Source of the DNA: Ensifer adhaerens
GTDB lineage: Bacteria > Pseudomonadota > Alphaproteobacteria > Rhizobiales > Rhizobiaceae
Length of the DNA stretch: 64,000 nucleotides
Direction of reading: 5' to 3'
NCBI RefSeq assembly: GCF_000697965.2
Contig: NZ_CP015880.1
Span: 3,750,001 to 3,814,000 of the forward strand
In this document: piece after piece, positions 47,662 to 56,224 of the stretch
How positions within the stretch are numbered: the first letter of the stretch is position 1
How the letters are laid out: every line of letters starts with the position of its first letter
Translations under genes and position numbers: made by a program
Notes under the pieces: generated by a model
The model's input: only the letters and a program-made list of their open reading frames with translations
Told to the model about the DNA's origin: nothing
The model's database searches: none

Positions 47662-48159
47662 TCAGCGGCGGCGAACGGTCGCAAGCGCGCCCGAGAGCGC
47701 CAGCGCAAAAGTCTCGCGGTCGTCGCGGTTGAGGAACGAGCCGATATCGGTTCGGCGGCCACCGCCGCTGATCGTCATCGAGACGATGCCGATCTCCTGA
47801 TGCCGGGCGACATTCAAGCGCGCCCAGAACGGATTGAAACGATGTTCGCTGATCTGGCCCGAGGGCGTGAACTTGCGCACCGAAACGTCCGTCCTGCTAA
47901 CGCGGACCTCTTCGCGGCTGAGCCCCGAGCGATTGTTCAGCCAGAACGCGCCGAACAGCAGCAGGTAGTCGAGCCCGAAAAAGAACACCACCGGCCAGGC
48001 GCCGATGATGAGGAAGACGAGGCCGTGAACGAGGCTCAGGAGCCCGGCGATCAGGAAGAACATTTTGAAGCCGCGGCGCCCGAGCGAGCGATAGGGCGTG
48101 AGCTCGGCGGTGAAGACCGGAGCGTCCTCAGATGGGGTGGTGGCGTTGCCATGGATCAT
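47662..48159 (-). CDS. DUF2244 family membrane protein
   Basis: 165 residues with two adjacent membrane segments (about 35-75: MFFLIAGLLSLVHGLVFLII and WPVVFFFGLDYLLLFGAF) and a soluble C-terminal part with RVSRTDVSVRK and FNPFWARL, the DUF2244 pattern. The function is unknown. It is divergent from nth with only 22 bases between the start codons, so their promoters must overlap or lie inside the genes. Confidence 0.85.
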   Translation of the reverse strand: MIHGNATTPSEDAPVFTAELTPYRSLGRRGFKMFFLIAGLLSLVHGLVFLIIGAWPVVFFFGLDYLLLFGAFWLNNRSGLSREEVRVSRTDVSVRKFTPSGQISEHRFNPFWARLNVARHQEIGIVSMTISGGGRRTDIGSFLNRDDRETFALALSGALATVRRR

Positions 48160-48181
48160 GACCTTTGACTATAGATGCATC

Positions 48182-48952
48182 ATGAAAAACGTGAAGCCAA
48201 AATTGCCCGTGGGTGTTGCAAAACCGAAGGCGAGCCGCCGCGCCACGCCGCGGGTGAAGAGCCTCTATAGCCAGGACGAGCTCAAGGAGATCTTCCGTCG
48301 CTTCTCGATCCAGCGGCCGGAGCCGAAGGGCGAGCTCGAGCACGTCAATCCCTTCACGCTGGTCGTCGCCGTGGCGCTCTCGGCGCAGGCGACCGATGCC
48401 GGCGTCAACAAGGCGACGCGTGCGCTCTTTGCCATCGCCGATACGCCGGAAAAGATGCTGGCGCTCGGCGAAGAAAAAGTCCGGGACTACATCAAGACCA
48501 TCGGCCTCTATCGCAACAAGGCGAAGAACGTCATCGCGCTGAGCGAAAAGCTGATCCGCGACTTCGGCGGCGAGGTGCCGCGCACACGCGAAGAGCTGGT
48601 GACTCTGCCGGGCGTCGGGCGCAAGACCGCCAATGTCGTGCTCTCCATGGCCTTCGGCCAGTCGACGATCGCCGTCGACACCCACATCCTGCGCATCGCC
48701 AACAGGATCTGTCTGGCGCCGGGCAAGACCCCGGACGAGGTGGAAGACAAGCTGATAAAGATCATCCCCGACGAGTATCTCTACCACGCCCATCACTGGC
48801 TGATCTTGCACGGGCGCTACTGCTGCAAGGCGCGCAAGCCTGAGTGCGAGCGCTGCGTCATCGCCGATATCTGCAAGTCGCCGGAAAAGACCTGCGACAT
48901 CCCGGCGTCGCTCGTCGAATTGCCGCCGCAGATGATCTCCGCCGCAAGCTGA
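48182..48952 (+). CDS. nth: Endonuclease III
   Basis: 256-residue base-excision DNA glycosylase/AP lyase for oxidised pyrimidines. Helix-hairpin-helix LPGVGRKTANVVL with catalytic Lys148, catalytic Asp166 in VDTHILR, and a [4Fe-4S] cluster with Cys215, Cys222, Cys225, Cys231 in the C-x6-C-x2-C-x5-C spacing. An N-terminal basic extension of about 25 residues (KPKLPVGVAKPKASRR) exceeds E. coli Nth. ATG 48182 is chosen; ATG 48158 would add eight residues and overlap the divergent gene. Confidence 0.95.
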   Translation: MKNVKPKLPVGVAKPKASRRATPRVKSLYSQDELKEIFRRFSIQRPEPKGELEHVNPFTLVVAVALSAQATDAGVNKATRALFAIADTPEKMLALGEEKVRDYIKTIGLYRNKAKNVIALSEKLIRDFGGEVPRTREELVTLPGVGRKTANVVLSMAFGQSTIAVDTHILRIANRICLAPGKTPDEVEDKLIKIIPDEYLYHAHHWLILHGRYCCKARKPECERCVIADICKSPEKTCDIPASLVELPPQMISAAS

Positions 48953-48974
48953 CGCCTGCCGTAAACGCTGATCC

Positions 48975-49568
48975 TTACGGCGACACCATCCGGTCGATCA
49001 GCGTGCCGATCGTTTCCGCATAGACCTCGCTCGACGCGCCATCGGCTATGTCGAGCGCCGCGCGATCGAAGGCAGCTGAAAGCAGCGAAGCCATGGCCGA
49101 CAACCTTTCGGCAGAAACGGTGGCCGGAGCCATTGCCTCGGCAATCCCTTCCTCGAGCGTTCTCTGCGCGTTGGCCGCGTCGATCGCCATCATCTCCAGC
49201 TTACCGAGGACGGCAGGTCCATCAAGCAAGAGCAGGCGGATACGCCCCGGCTCGCGCATGGCGTCGAAATAGGCGCGGGCGCCGACCTTCAGTGCCTGGC
49301 GGGCCGAAAGGTCGCCTGACGTCGCCTGCTCGATCGACGTCGCCACAGCAATTGCTTCCCGTTCCGCCACCGCGCGAAACAACGCCTTCTTGTCTTCGAA
49401 GTGGTGATAGAGCGCGCCGCGGGTCAGGCCGGCGGCCGCGACGATGTCCGGCGTCGAGGTGTCGGCGTAGCCCCTGGTGACGAAGAGGCCGCGGGCGGCA
49501 TCGAGGATCGCGGCGCGCGTCGTGTCGGAGCGCTCGCGATTGGAGCGTCGGGAGACTTCCTGTTGCAT
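48975..49568 (-). CDS. TetR family transcriptional repressor
   Basis: 197 residues: HTH near 17-60 (TTRAAILDAARGLFVTRGYADTSTPDIVAAAGLTRGALYHHFEDKKALF), then a helical ligand domain. It is divergent from a VOC-family gene with 68 bases between starts; this region carries two CATACA/TGTATG palindromes, one overlapping its own start codon. It most likely represses both itself and the VOC gene; the inducer is unknown. Confidence 0.9.
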   Translation of the reverse strand: MQQEVSRRSNRERSDTTRAAILDAARGLFVTRGYADTSTPDIVAAAGLTRGALYHHFEDKKALFRAVAEREAIAVATSIEQATSGDLSARQALKVGARAYFDAMREPGRIRLLLLDGPAVLGKLEMMAIDAANAQRTLEEGIAEAMAPATVSAERLSAMASLLSAAFDRAALDIADGASSEVYAETIGTLIDRMVSP

Positions 49569-49612
49569 ACATGCAGCCTGTATGTTAATTGAAGAAACAT
49601 ACAGATTGTATG
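49566..49612. promoter_or_regulatory. Paired operators for the TetR regulator
   Basis: Two palindromes share the same half-site: CATACA-N7-TGTATG at 49566-49584 and CATACA-N3-TGTATG at 49598-49612. The first covers the TetR start codon (ATG read from 49568). The second lies 25 bases before the VOC gene ATG. Repeated exact half-sites in a divergent TetR region strongly suggest the binding sites of that repressor. Confidence 0.75.
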
Positions 49613-49636
49613 ATATTGCCGGAGCGAGGAAAAGCC

Positions 49637-50065
49637 ATGAAATCGACGAGCTATTACCCGGTCATCATGACGGCCGACGTTGCCGCCACCGCCGCCTTCT
49701 ATGTCGATCACTTCCGTTTCCAGGCGCTCTTCACCAGCGACTGGTATGTGCATCTTCAATCGGTCGAGGACGAGCATGTGACGTTGGCCGTGCTCGATTA
49801 CCGCCACGAGACGATCCCCGAGGAGGCGCGTGCGCCGACGCGCGGTCTGCTTTTGAACTTCGAGGTCGATAATCCGGATGCGATCTATGCGCAGGCGCTT
49901 GCTGCCGGCCTGCCGATCCTCAAAACCTTGCGCGACGAGGATTTCGGCCAGCGCCATTTCATCACTGCCGACCCGAATGGCGTGCTGATCGATATCATCA
50001 AGCCCATTCCGCCGAGCGCCGAATTCGCCGCCGCCTATGAGGAAAGCGCGCTTCCTACGGCGTGA
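49637..50065 (+). CDS. VOC/glyoxalase superfamily protein
   Basis: 142 residues with the two beta-alpha-beta-beta-beta modules of vicinal oxygen chelate proteins: [21 protein letters not shown] at the start, then [20 protein letters not shown] and [18 protein letters not shown]. Members include glyoxalases, dioxygenases and antibiotic-binding proteins; the substrate is unknown. GAGGA lies 6 bases before the ATG at 49637. Control by the neighbouring TetR protein suggests response to a toxic compound. Confidence 0.85.
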   Translation: MKSTSYYPVIMTADVAATAAFYVDHFRFQALFTSDWYVHLQSVEDEHVTLAVLDYRHETIPEEARAPTRGLLLNFEVDNPDAIYAQALAAGLPILKTLRDEDFGQRHFITADPNGVLIDIIKPIPPSAEFAAAYEESALPTA

Positions 50066-50152
50066 AGCCGCCTGCACGCGTCTTTTGTCTTCCAAATGGC
50101 CGGAAAACCGGTATTAACGAACACCGGCCATCACGGAGACCGGACGAGGTTC

Positions 50153-51145
50153 ATGACAAAATACGACGTGCTGACGATCGGCAACGCCATCGTTGATATC
50201 ATCGCGCGCTGCGACGATGCTTTTCTCAATGAAAACGGCATCATAAAGGGCGCCATGAACCTCATCGATGCCGAGCGAGCCGAGTTGCTGTACTCGCGCA
50301 TGGGCCCGGCGGTCGAAGCCTCCGGCGGCAGCGCCGGCAATACGGCTGCGGGCGTTGCCAGCCTCGGCGGCCGCGCTGCCTATTTCGGCAAGACCGCAAG
50401 CGACCAGCTCGGCGAGATCTTCGCCCACGACATCCGTGCCCAGGGCGTCTATTTCCAGACGAAGCCGCTCGAAACCGTGCCGCCGACGGCGCGCTCGATG
50501 ATCTTCGTCACCGAGGATGGCGAACGGTCGATGAATACCTATCTCGGCGCCTGCGTCGAGCTTGGCCCCGAGGACGTCGAAGCCGACGTCGTCGCTGAGG
50601 CCAAGGTCACCTATTTCGAAGGTTATCTCTGGGATCCGCCGCGCGCCAAGGATGCTATCCGCGAAACCGCACGGATCGCCCACGCGAATGGCCGCGAGAC
50701 CGCGATCACGCTGTCGGACAGCTTCTGCGTTCACCGCTATCGCGACGAGTTCCTGGAACTCATGCGCTCCGGCACGGTCGACATCGTCTTTGCCAACAAG
50801 CAGGAGGCGCTGGCGCTCTACGAGACCGAGGATTTCGATCTGGCGCTGGAGAAGCTCTCGAAGGATTGCAAGCTTGCGGCGGTAACGCTCAGCGAAGAGG
50901 GTTCGGTTGTCGTGCGCGGCGACGAACGCGTTCGGGTCACCGCAACGCCGATCGCCCAGGTTGTCGATACGACCGGCGCCGGCGACCTCTATGCCGCCGG
51001 CTTCCTTCACGGCTACACGAGCGGGCGCTCGCTCGAAGACTGCAGCAAGCTCGGCAATCTCGCGGCCGGCATCGTCATCGGCCAGATCGGGCCGCGGCCG
51101 ATGGTCTCGCTGGAAACGGCCGCCAAACAGGCTGGTCTCGCCTGA
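50153..51145 (+). CDS. PfkB family kinase (adenosine kinase-like)
   Basis: 330 residues of the ribokinase family. The N-terminal GNAIVDIIARCDD and GGSAGNTAAGVASLGG motifs, and C-terminal VDTTGAGDLYAAGFLHG with the catalytic Asp and anion hole. Its pattern agrees with the proteobacterial adenosine kinase/sugar kinase group, which would return adenosine to AMP, but exact substrate needs alignment. ATG 50153 starts right at homology; a further upstream start at 50096 is unlikely. Confidence 0.85.
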   Translation: MTKYDVLTIGNAIVDIIARCDDAFLNENGIIKGAMNLIDAERAELLYSRMGPAVEASGGSAGNTAAGVASLGGRAAYFGKTASDQLGEIFAHDIRAQGVYFQTKPLETVPPTARSMIFVTEDGERSMNTYLGACVELGPEDVEADVVAEAKVTYFEGYLWDPPRAKDAIRETARIAHANGRETAITLSDSFCVHRYRDEFLELMRSGTVDIVFANKQEALALYETEDFDLALEKLSKDCKLAAVTLSEEGSVVVRGDERVRVTATPIAQVVDTTGAGDLYAAGFLHGYTSGRSLEDCSKLGNLAAGIVIGQIGPRPMVSLETAAKQAGLA

Positions 51146-51184
51146 TCCGACCGAATTGATTTTTGGTTAAAGACGGGCGCGGCC

Positions 51185-51736
51185 TTACTTGAAGGCCTCG
51201 CCCGGATAGGCGCCCCAGATTTCGCCTTGGGCGATCCAGCCTTCGACGCCTTGCGCTTCGGCATGGCACCAGTCGCCATTGCACTCGCCGACTTTCACGA
51301 TGACACCGGGCTCCATGCGGGCGACGATCGGGGAATTGCCCTGCGCGTCGCGGCGCATGTTGACGAAGACGCCTTCGCCCTTGCCGCGCATCCAGGGGGC
51401 TGCAACGGCTGTGCGGTCGCCGGAAAGCAGCGCCTGGTTCACCCAGCCCTCGGTGCCGTCGGCGTCGCGGATGCGGCGCCAGTTATCGTACTCCTGAATG
51501 ATCTCGACCGGCACGCCCGGCTTCATGTAGCGGAAGGCGACCGCGTAATCGACGCTCGGGCCGATCCGCAGATTGACGCTCTTGGACTTCAGGCTGACGA
51601 AGCGCGGCAGCGGCAGCCCGCTGGCGCCCTTGGCGGCCTGAGCGTAAGCCGCTGACGTCATGATCGCGGCGCCAAGGCAGGCGGCGATCAACGAGAGCGA
51701 GAATCTGGAAATGACGTGACGCATGACGAAGCCCAT
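51185..51736 (-). CDS. Exported SH3-domain protein
   Basis: 183 residues: signal peptide (to about AAYAQ at residue 28), then two bacterial SH3-like domains (VNLRIGPSVDYAVAFRYMKPGVPVEII and FVNMRRDAQGNSPIVARMEPGVIVKV). It probably sits in the periplasm, binding cell-wall peptides or a partner. ATG 51736 or ATG 51724 are both possible starts. It is divergent from the hydroxyacid dehydrogenase gene with 180 bases between, in which nothing else was identified. Confidence 0.85.
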   Translation of the reverse strand: MGFVMRHVISRFSLSLIAACLGAAIMTSAAYAQAAKGASGLPLPRFVSLKSKSVNLRIGPSVDYAVAFRYMKPGVPVEIIQEYDNWRRIRDADGTEGWVNQALLSGDRTAVAAPWMRGKGEGVFVNMRRDAQGNSPIVARMEPGVIVKVGECNGDWCHAEAQGVEGWIAQGEIWGAYPGEAFK

Positions 51737-51918
51737 TTTCCGTGGCACTAGCTTTTGCAGGCGCAGTTCACTTGAGGCCCATGGGTCGGGCGGAAATCGC
51801 GGGGACGACGACGCGAGTTTTGTTTGTCTTCCCGGTGGGGTCTGGTAGAAATTGCGGCTACAGGGAGAAAGTATCGCCCAACTTGGTTAAGGACCCGTCA
51901 ACAAGGCCCGTCGCAGCA

Positions 51919-52923
51919 ATGACAAGCAAGAAGAAGCCCACGGTCTACATCACCCGCAAATTGCCTGACATCGTGGAGACGCGCATGCGCGAGCTCTTCG
52001 ATGCGGAGCTGAACATCGACGACACGCCGCGCAGCCAGCCGGAACTCGTTGCCGCGGTGAAACGCGCCGACGTGCTGGTGCCGACGGTGACCGATCGCAT
52101 CGATGCGGCGCTGATCGAGCAGGCCGGCCCGCAGCTGAAGCTGATCGCGAGCTTTTCCAACGGCGTCGACAACATCGATGTCGATGCTGCGGCCCGCAAG
52201 GGTATCACCGTGACCAACACGCCGAACGTGTTGACCGAAGACACCGCGGACATGGCGATGGCGCTGATCCTCGCCGTGCCGCGCCGGCTTGCCGAAGGTG
52301 CGCAGATCCTGACCGATCGCAAGGGCGAATGGGCTGGCTGGTCGCCGACCTGGATGCTCGGCCGGCGCATTGCCGGCAAGCGCATCGGCATCGTCGGCAT
52401 GGGCCGGATCGGCACCGCTGTCGCCCGCCGCGCCAAGGCCTTCGGCCTTTCGATCCACTACCACAACCGCCACCGGGTGAAGGCGGAAACCGAAGAGATG
52501 CTGGAGGCGACCTATTGGGACAGCCTCGACCAGATGCTTGCCCGCGTCGATATCGTCTCGGTCAACTGCCCGTCGACGCCGGCGACCTACCACCTGCTCT
52601 CGGCACGGCGATTGGCGCTGATGCGACCGGACAGCTACATCGTCAACACCGCCCGCGGCGGCATCATCGACGAGACGGCGCTGATCAAGTCGCTGCGTGA
52701 AGGCAAGATCGCTGGCGCCGGCCTCGACGTCTTCGAGAACGAGCCGGCCGTCAATCCGAAGCTGATCAAGCTTGCCGGTGAGGGCAAGGTCGTGCTCCTG
52801 CCGCATATGAGCTCGGCGACGCTTGAGGGTCGCATCGACATGGGCGAGAAGGTGGTGATTAACATCCGCACCTTCTTCGATGGCCACCGACCACCGGACC
52901 GCGTGCTTCCCGGCCGCGATTGA
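51919..52923 (+). CDS. D-2-hydroxyacid dehydrogenase (glyoxylate reductase-like)
   Basis: 334 residues: NAD(P)-binding GIVGMGRIGTAVARR, the following HNRHR (Arg after the second strand suggesting NADPH), and catalytic Arg in NTARGGIID, Glu in ENEPAVN, and His in LPHMSSAT. The pattern is that of the GyaR/glyoxylate reductase group and differs from the GhrA-like enzyme at 33372-34331. ATG 51919 is chosen because upstream sequence (from 51742) has no family character. Confidence 0.88.
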   Translation: MTSKKKPTVYITRKLPDIVETRMRELFDAELNIDDTPRSQPELVAAVKRADVLVPTVTDRIDAALIEQAGPQLKLIASFSNGVDNIDVDAAARKGITVTNTPNVLTEDTADMAMALILAVPRRLAEGAQILTDRKGEWAGWSPTWMLGRRIAGKRIGIVGMGRIGTAVARRAKAFGLSIHYHNRHRVKAETEEMLEATYWDSLDQMLARVDIVSVNCPSTPATYHLLSARRLALMRPDSYIVNTARGGIIDETALIKSLREGKIAGAGLDVFENEPAVNPKLIKLAGEGKVVLLPHMSSATLEGRIDMGEKVVINIRTFFDGHRPPDRVLPGRD

Positions 52924-52984
52924 TGGCGAAACGCCGCACGGCCTTGTCGTGCGGTCGTCCATCCGGTTCGCTCAAGCCCGGAAG

Positions 52985-53455
52985 CTAAAGTGTCTTGCGC
53001 ATCTCGATCGCCGTCGGCCGGGTAAAACCGGGATGGCACATCGTGTCGCTCTGGACGAAGCCCCAGGCGGCAAAGGCGCGGTGATTGTCGATGAGTTCGA
53101 TGCGGGTGAGAAGCCTCAGCGCCGGCAGCTTCAGCGCACGCGCCGTCGCCTCCGCTTCGGCGAGCAGCAGCCGACCGATACCCTTTCCTTGCGTCTCAGG
53201 CGCGACGGCAAGCTTGCCGATATAGAGACAATCGTCCTCCGGTTTGCAGAAGATGCAGCCGACGAGCCTTTCGCCGTCGCGGACGCCGAAGGCGATCTCG
53301 TCAACGATCTTCTGCCGGAGCAACTCGATGTTCAACGCATGCGCCGACGACGGCGGGTCGATCCGCCCGTCCATGTAGGAGAAGGCGCCAAGGATCAGCG
53401 CCAGCAGTTCCTCGTAGCGGTCGAATGCTTCGTCGATGCGAAAGATCTGCACCAT
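52985..53455 (-). CDS. GNAT family N-acetyltransferase
   Basis: 156 residues with the acetyl-CoA binding motif AVAPETQGKGIGRLLLAEAEATAR and a C-terminal NHRAFAAWGFV segment. The substrate is unknown. Last gene of the recF-ThiF-GNAT series, 7 bases after the ThiF-like gene. It is convergent with the hydroxyacid dehydrogenase. Confidence 0.88.
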   Translation of the reverse strand: MVQIFRIDEAFDRYEELLALILGAFSYMDGRIDPPSSAHALNIELLRQKIVDEIAFGVRDGERLVGCIFCKPEDDCLYIGKLAVAPETQGKGIGRLLLAEAEATARALKLPALRLLTRIELIDNHRAFAAWGFVQSDTMCHPGFTRPTAIEMRKTL

Positions 53456-53462
53456 GGTCGGC

Positions 53463-54224
53463 CTATGCTCTGCGGCGATAGCGGATGGTGTTGAACTGTG
53501 CCGTCAGCGCGTCATACATCAGCAGCCGTCCGACCAGCGGTTCGCCGAAGCCGGCGATCACCTTGATTGCCTCCATCGCCTGCAAGGTGCCGATGACGCC
53601 AGTCAGCGCGCCGACGATGCCGGCCTCCGCGCAGGAGGGCACGACACCGGCCGGCGGCGGCTCGGGAAAGAGATCGCGATAGGAGGGGTTCGGCCGTCCA
53701 TCGGCGCCGGCGCTGTAGGGCATCAGCACCGTCAGAGATCCGTCGAAGCGGCCGACGGCGCCGGTCACCAGCGGAATGCCGACCGCTGCCGCCGTATCGG
53801 CGGCGAGATAGCGCGTATCGAAATTGTCCGAGCCGTCGATCACCAGGTCATATTGCCGGAAAAGCGCCTCGGCATTGTCGGGGTTGAGCCTGAGCCTGTG
53901 TTCGTCGACGCCGACATGCGGGTTGAGGGCGGTGATCGCCTCGGCGGCCCGCTCGACCTTGGCGCGGTCGATGTCTTCCGTGCGGTGGATGATCTGCCGC
54001 TGCAGGTTGGAAAGCGCGACCGCATCGTCGTCGACGATGCCGATCCGGCCGATGCCGGCGGCGGCAAGATAGACGAGCACTGGAGCGCCGAGCCCGCCGG
54101 CCCCGATCACCAGCACACGGGCCGCCTTCAGCCTTTGTTGCCCGGCACCCCCGATCTCCGGCAGCACGATATGGCGGGCGTAGCGGGTGATCTCCGATTG
54201 GTCGAGCTTGTTCTCACCGGTCAT
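53463..54224 (-). CDS. moeB: HesA/MoeB/ThiF family adenylyltransferase
   Basis: 253-residue E1-like enzyme: nucleotide-binding GAGGLGAPV (about 41-49), DDDAVALSNLQRQIIH with the Arg finger, and SDNFDTRYLAAD. It adenylates the C-terminus of MoaD- or ThiS-like carriers. The four zinc-binding Cys typical of E. coli MoeB are absent (only one Cys, in VPSCAEAG), so the partner cannot be fixed from sequence and the symbol is by family only. It lies 27 bases after recF. Confidence 0.8.
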   Translation of the reverse strand: MTGENKLDQSEITRYARHIVLPEIGGAGQQRLKAARVLVIGAGGLGAPVLVYLAAAGIGRIGIVDDDAVALSNLQRQIIHRTEDIDRAKVERAAEAITALNPHVGVDEHRLRLNPDNAEALFRQYDLVIDGSDNFDTRYLAADTAAAVGIPLVTGAVGRFDGSLTVLMPYSAGADGRPNPSYRDLFPEPPPAGVVPSCAEAGIVGALTGVIGTLQAMEAIKVIAGFGEPLVGRLLMYDALTAQFNTIRYRRRA

Positions 54225-54251
54225 GGCAAAATCCTCCTCGGTGACCTCTGC

Positions 54252-55376
54252 TTATCCCGTAACACTGCCGTGCGAAACCGTCAGAAAGCGGCCGCGTTCG
54301 CCCAGCGCCTCGAACATCGCTTGGTCCGTCCCGGTCATGAAGGCCTGGCCGCCAAGGCCGTCGACGAGATCGAACAGAGCGGCGCGCCGGTTGACGTCGA
54401 GATGGGCGGCGATCTCGTCGAGCAGCAGGATCGGCGCGTGGCCGGTCATGTCGCCGACGAGGCGCGCATGCGCCAGCACCAGGCCGACGAGCAGCGCCTT
54501 CTGCTCTCCGGTCGAGCAGCGTGCTGCCTCCATGTCCTTCTCGCGGTGACGCACGAGCAGGTCGCTCCGGTGCGGCCCGTCGAGCGTGCGCCCCGCCGCG
54601 GCGTCGCGCGGACGCCCATCACGCAGCATCGTCAGATATTGTTCTTCCAGATCATAGGCCGGACGATGGCCCTCGTCGTCGAGAAAGCCCGACAACGCCA
54701 GGCGCGCCGAGGGAAAGACGCTTTCATCGACAGTGCGCTCGACCAGCGCCGTCAACAGACCGAGCATTTCCTGCCGCGCCAGCGCCATGGAGACGCCGAG
54801 ACCGGCCATTTCCTTTTCGATCGCCGTCAGCCAGGAAGGGTCCGGGCGGAATTCACCGAGCAGCCGGTTGCGGCTGCGCATCGCCCGGTCGAATTCGCTG
54901 GAGCGACGGCCGTGCTCCGGATCGAGCGACAGTACAAGACGATCGAGGAAACGCCGCCGGTCGGCCGAAGGCCCGGTAAAGAGCCCATCCATCGATGGCG
55001 TCAGCCAGAGGACGCGCAGGTGATCGGTCAGTTCGTCGACGGTCGCTGCCGGTGTTCCATTCAGCCGCAGCCGCCGGGATTGCCCTTCCGTGACGCCGGC
55101 AGTCCCGGTGCCGATCTCGACGGTTCCCTCCATGCCCTCGACTTCCGCAAAGACCGAGAACCCGTCGCCGGCACCGACCCGGGTCACGTCCGCATAGGCT
55201 GCGCGCCTGAGGCCGCGGCCGGGCGAAAGGAAAGAGACGGCTTCCATGAGGTTGGTCTTGCCGGCGCCGTTCTCCCCCGTCAGCACCACATGGCGCTGAT
55301 CGAGCTCAAGCGAGAGGGCCGCATAGTTGCGGAACTCCGTAAGCTTCAGGCGGTTGAGAAAGACCTTGTTTGGCAT
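54252..55376 (-). CDS. recF: DNA replication and repair protein RecF
   Basis: 374 residues: SMC-like ATPase with Walker A GENGAGKTN near residue 34, ABC signature CSTGEQKALLVGLVL and Walker B PILLLDEIAAHLD. It helps load RecA at gapped DNA with RecO/RecR. It is not beside dnaN and gyrB as in many bacteria; instead it leads a minus-strand series with a ThiF-like and a GNAT gene. ATG 55376 (MPNKVFLNRL) begins at homology; an upstream in-frame start at 55427 is rejected. It is divergent from orfA-pit. Confidence 0.93.
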   Translation of the reverse strand: MPNKVFLNRLKLTEFRNYAALSLELDQRHVVLTGENGAGKTNLMEAVSFLSPGRGLRRAAYADVTRVGAGDGFSVFAEVEGMEGTVEIGTGTAGVTEGQSRRLRLNGTPAATVDELTDHLRVLWLTPSMDGLFTGPSADRRRFLDRLVLSLDPEHGRRSSEFDRAMRSRNRLLGEFRPDPSWLTAIEKEMAGLGVSMALARQEMLGLLTALVERTVDESVFPSARLALSGFLDDEGHRPAYDLEEQYLTMLRDGRPRDAAAGRTLDGPHRSDLLVRHREKDMEAARCSTGEQKALLVGLVLAHARLVGDMTGHAPILLLDEIAAHLDVNRRAALFDLVDGLGGQAFMTGTDQAMFEALGERGRFLTVSHGSVTG

Positions 55377-55539
55377 CGGCAGTCCGGATTCGACGTTGGG
55401 CGCAGCTAGGACGAAAGCGCCTGCCAAGGCAAGGCGAAATGGGGCGCGTCGCCATATCGTGCAAGATAGGCCGATATCGACAGGGGAAAGGCGACAAACC
55501 CCTTTGATTCGGTGCTTTTCATAAAGGACCTAGTGAAAT

Positions 55540-55557
55540 ATGACAGCCGCATGACAA
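55540..55557 (-). promoter_or_regulatory. Pho box, reverse orientation, just upstream of orfA-pit
   Basis: On the minus strand this reads TTGTCATGCGGCTGTCAT, matching the PhoB consensus CTGTCAT-N4-CTGTCAT at all but one fixed base. It ends 8 bases before the ATG at 55565. Such a place, at or after the promoter, fits repression and not activation. From memory, orfA-pit of S. meliloti is repressed by PhoB under phosphate limitation, agreeing with this reading. Confidence 0.8.
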
Positions 55558-55564
55558 TCCACAG

Positions 55565-56224
55565 ATGGATATACGTGTGATGCTGGCCTGGTTCCGCAAA
55601 CTTCTTCCCCGCGAGGATCGCTTCTTCGACCTCTTCGCAAAACATTCGCGCACCGTCGTCGGTGCTGCCGATGCGCTCGACAAGGTTCTCGCTGGCGGCG
55701 ACGATCTGGAAAGACACTGCGACCGGATCGTCGCGTTCGAGGATGAGGCGGACCACATCACCGCCGAGGTGCTGCTGGCCGTGCGCCGGTCCTTTATCAC
55801 GCCCTTCGACCGCGGCGACATCAAGGATCTAATCCAGTCGATGGATGATGCCATCGACATGATGCACAAGACCGTCAAGACGATCCGCCTTTACGAACAG
55901 AAGAGCTTCGATCCCGGCATGCGCGAAATGGGCACCACGGTCGTCAAGGCCGCGCACCTGATCGCCGAGGCCATTCCGCTGCTCGATAGGATCGGCGCCA
56001 ATCACGACCGCCTGATCGCGATCGCCGAAGAGGTCACCCGCATCGAGGGCCGCTCCGACGAACTGCACGAACAGGGCCTCAAGGACCTGTTCCGCCGCCA
56101 CGGCGCCAGCAACCCGATGGCCTACATCATCGGCAGCGAGATCTATGGCGAGCTCGAAAAGGTCGTCGACCGCTTCGAGGACGTCGCCAATGAAATCAGC
56201 GGCATCGTGATCGAGAACGTCTGA
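55565..56224 (+). CDS. Pit accessory protein, DUF47/PhoU-like (OrfA)
   Basis: 219-residue all-helical protein with two PhoU-like halves: LPREDRFFDLFAKHSRTVV at the N-terminus and EFIDPFDRxDI-like SFITPFDRGDIKDLIQSMDDAIDMM in the middle. These proteins are encoded beside Pit and support its activity. ATG 55565 or 55580 are both possible starts; neither has a strong Shine-Dalgarno. The stop and the pit start share one base (TGATG). Confidence 0.92.
   Translation: MDIRVMLAWFRKLLPREDRFFDLFAKHSRTVVGAADALDKVLAGGDDLERHCDRIVAFEDEADHITAEVLLAVRRSFITPFDRGDIKDLIQSMDDAIDMMHKTVKTIRLYEQKSFDPGMREMGTTVVKAAHLIAEAIPLLDRIGANHDRLIAIAEEVTRIEGRSDELHEQGLKDLFRRHGASNPMAYIIGSEIYGELEKVVDRFEDVANEISGIVIENV

Noticed and set aside
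53436..55409. 657-codon plus-strand frame opposite the ThiF-like gene and recF
   Set aside because: recF and the ThiF-like gene show all catalytic motifs on the minus strand; the plus frame has none.
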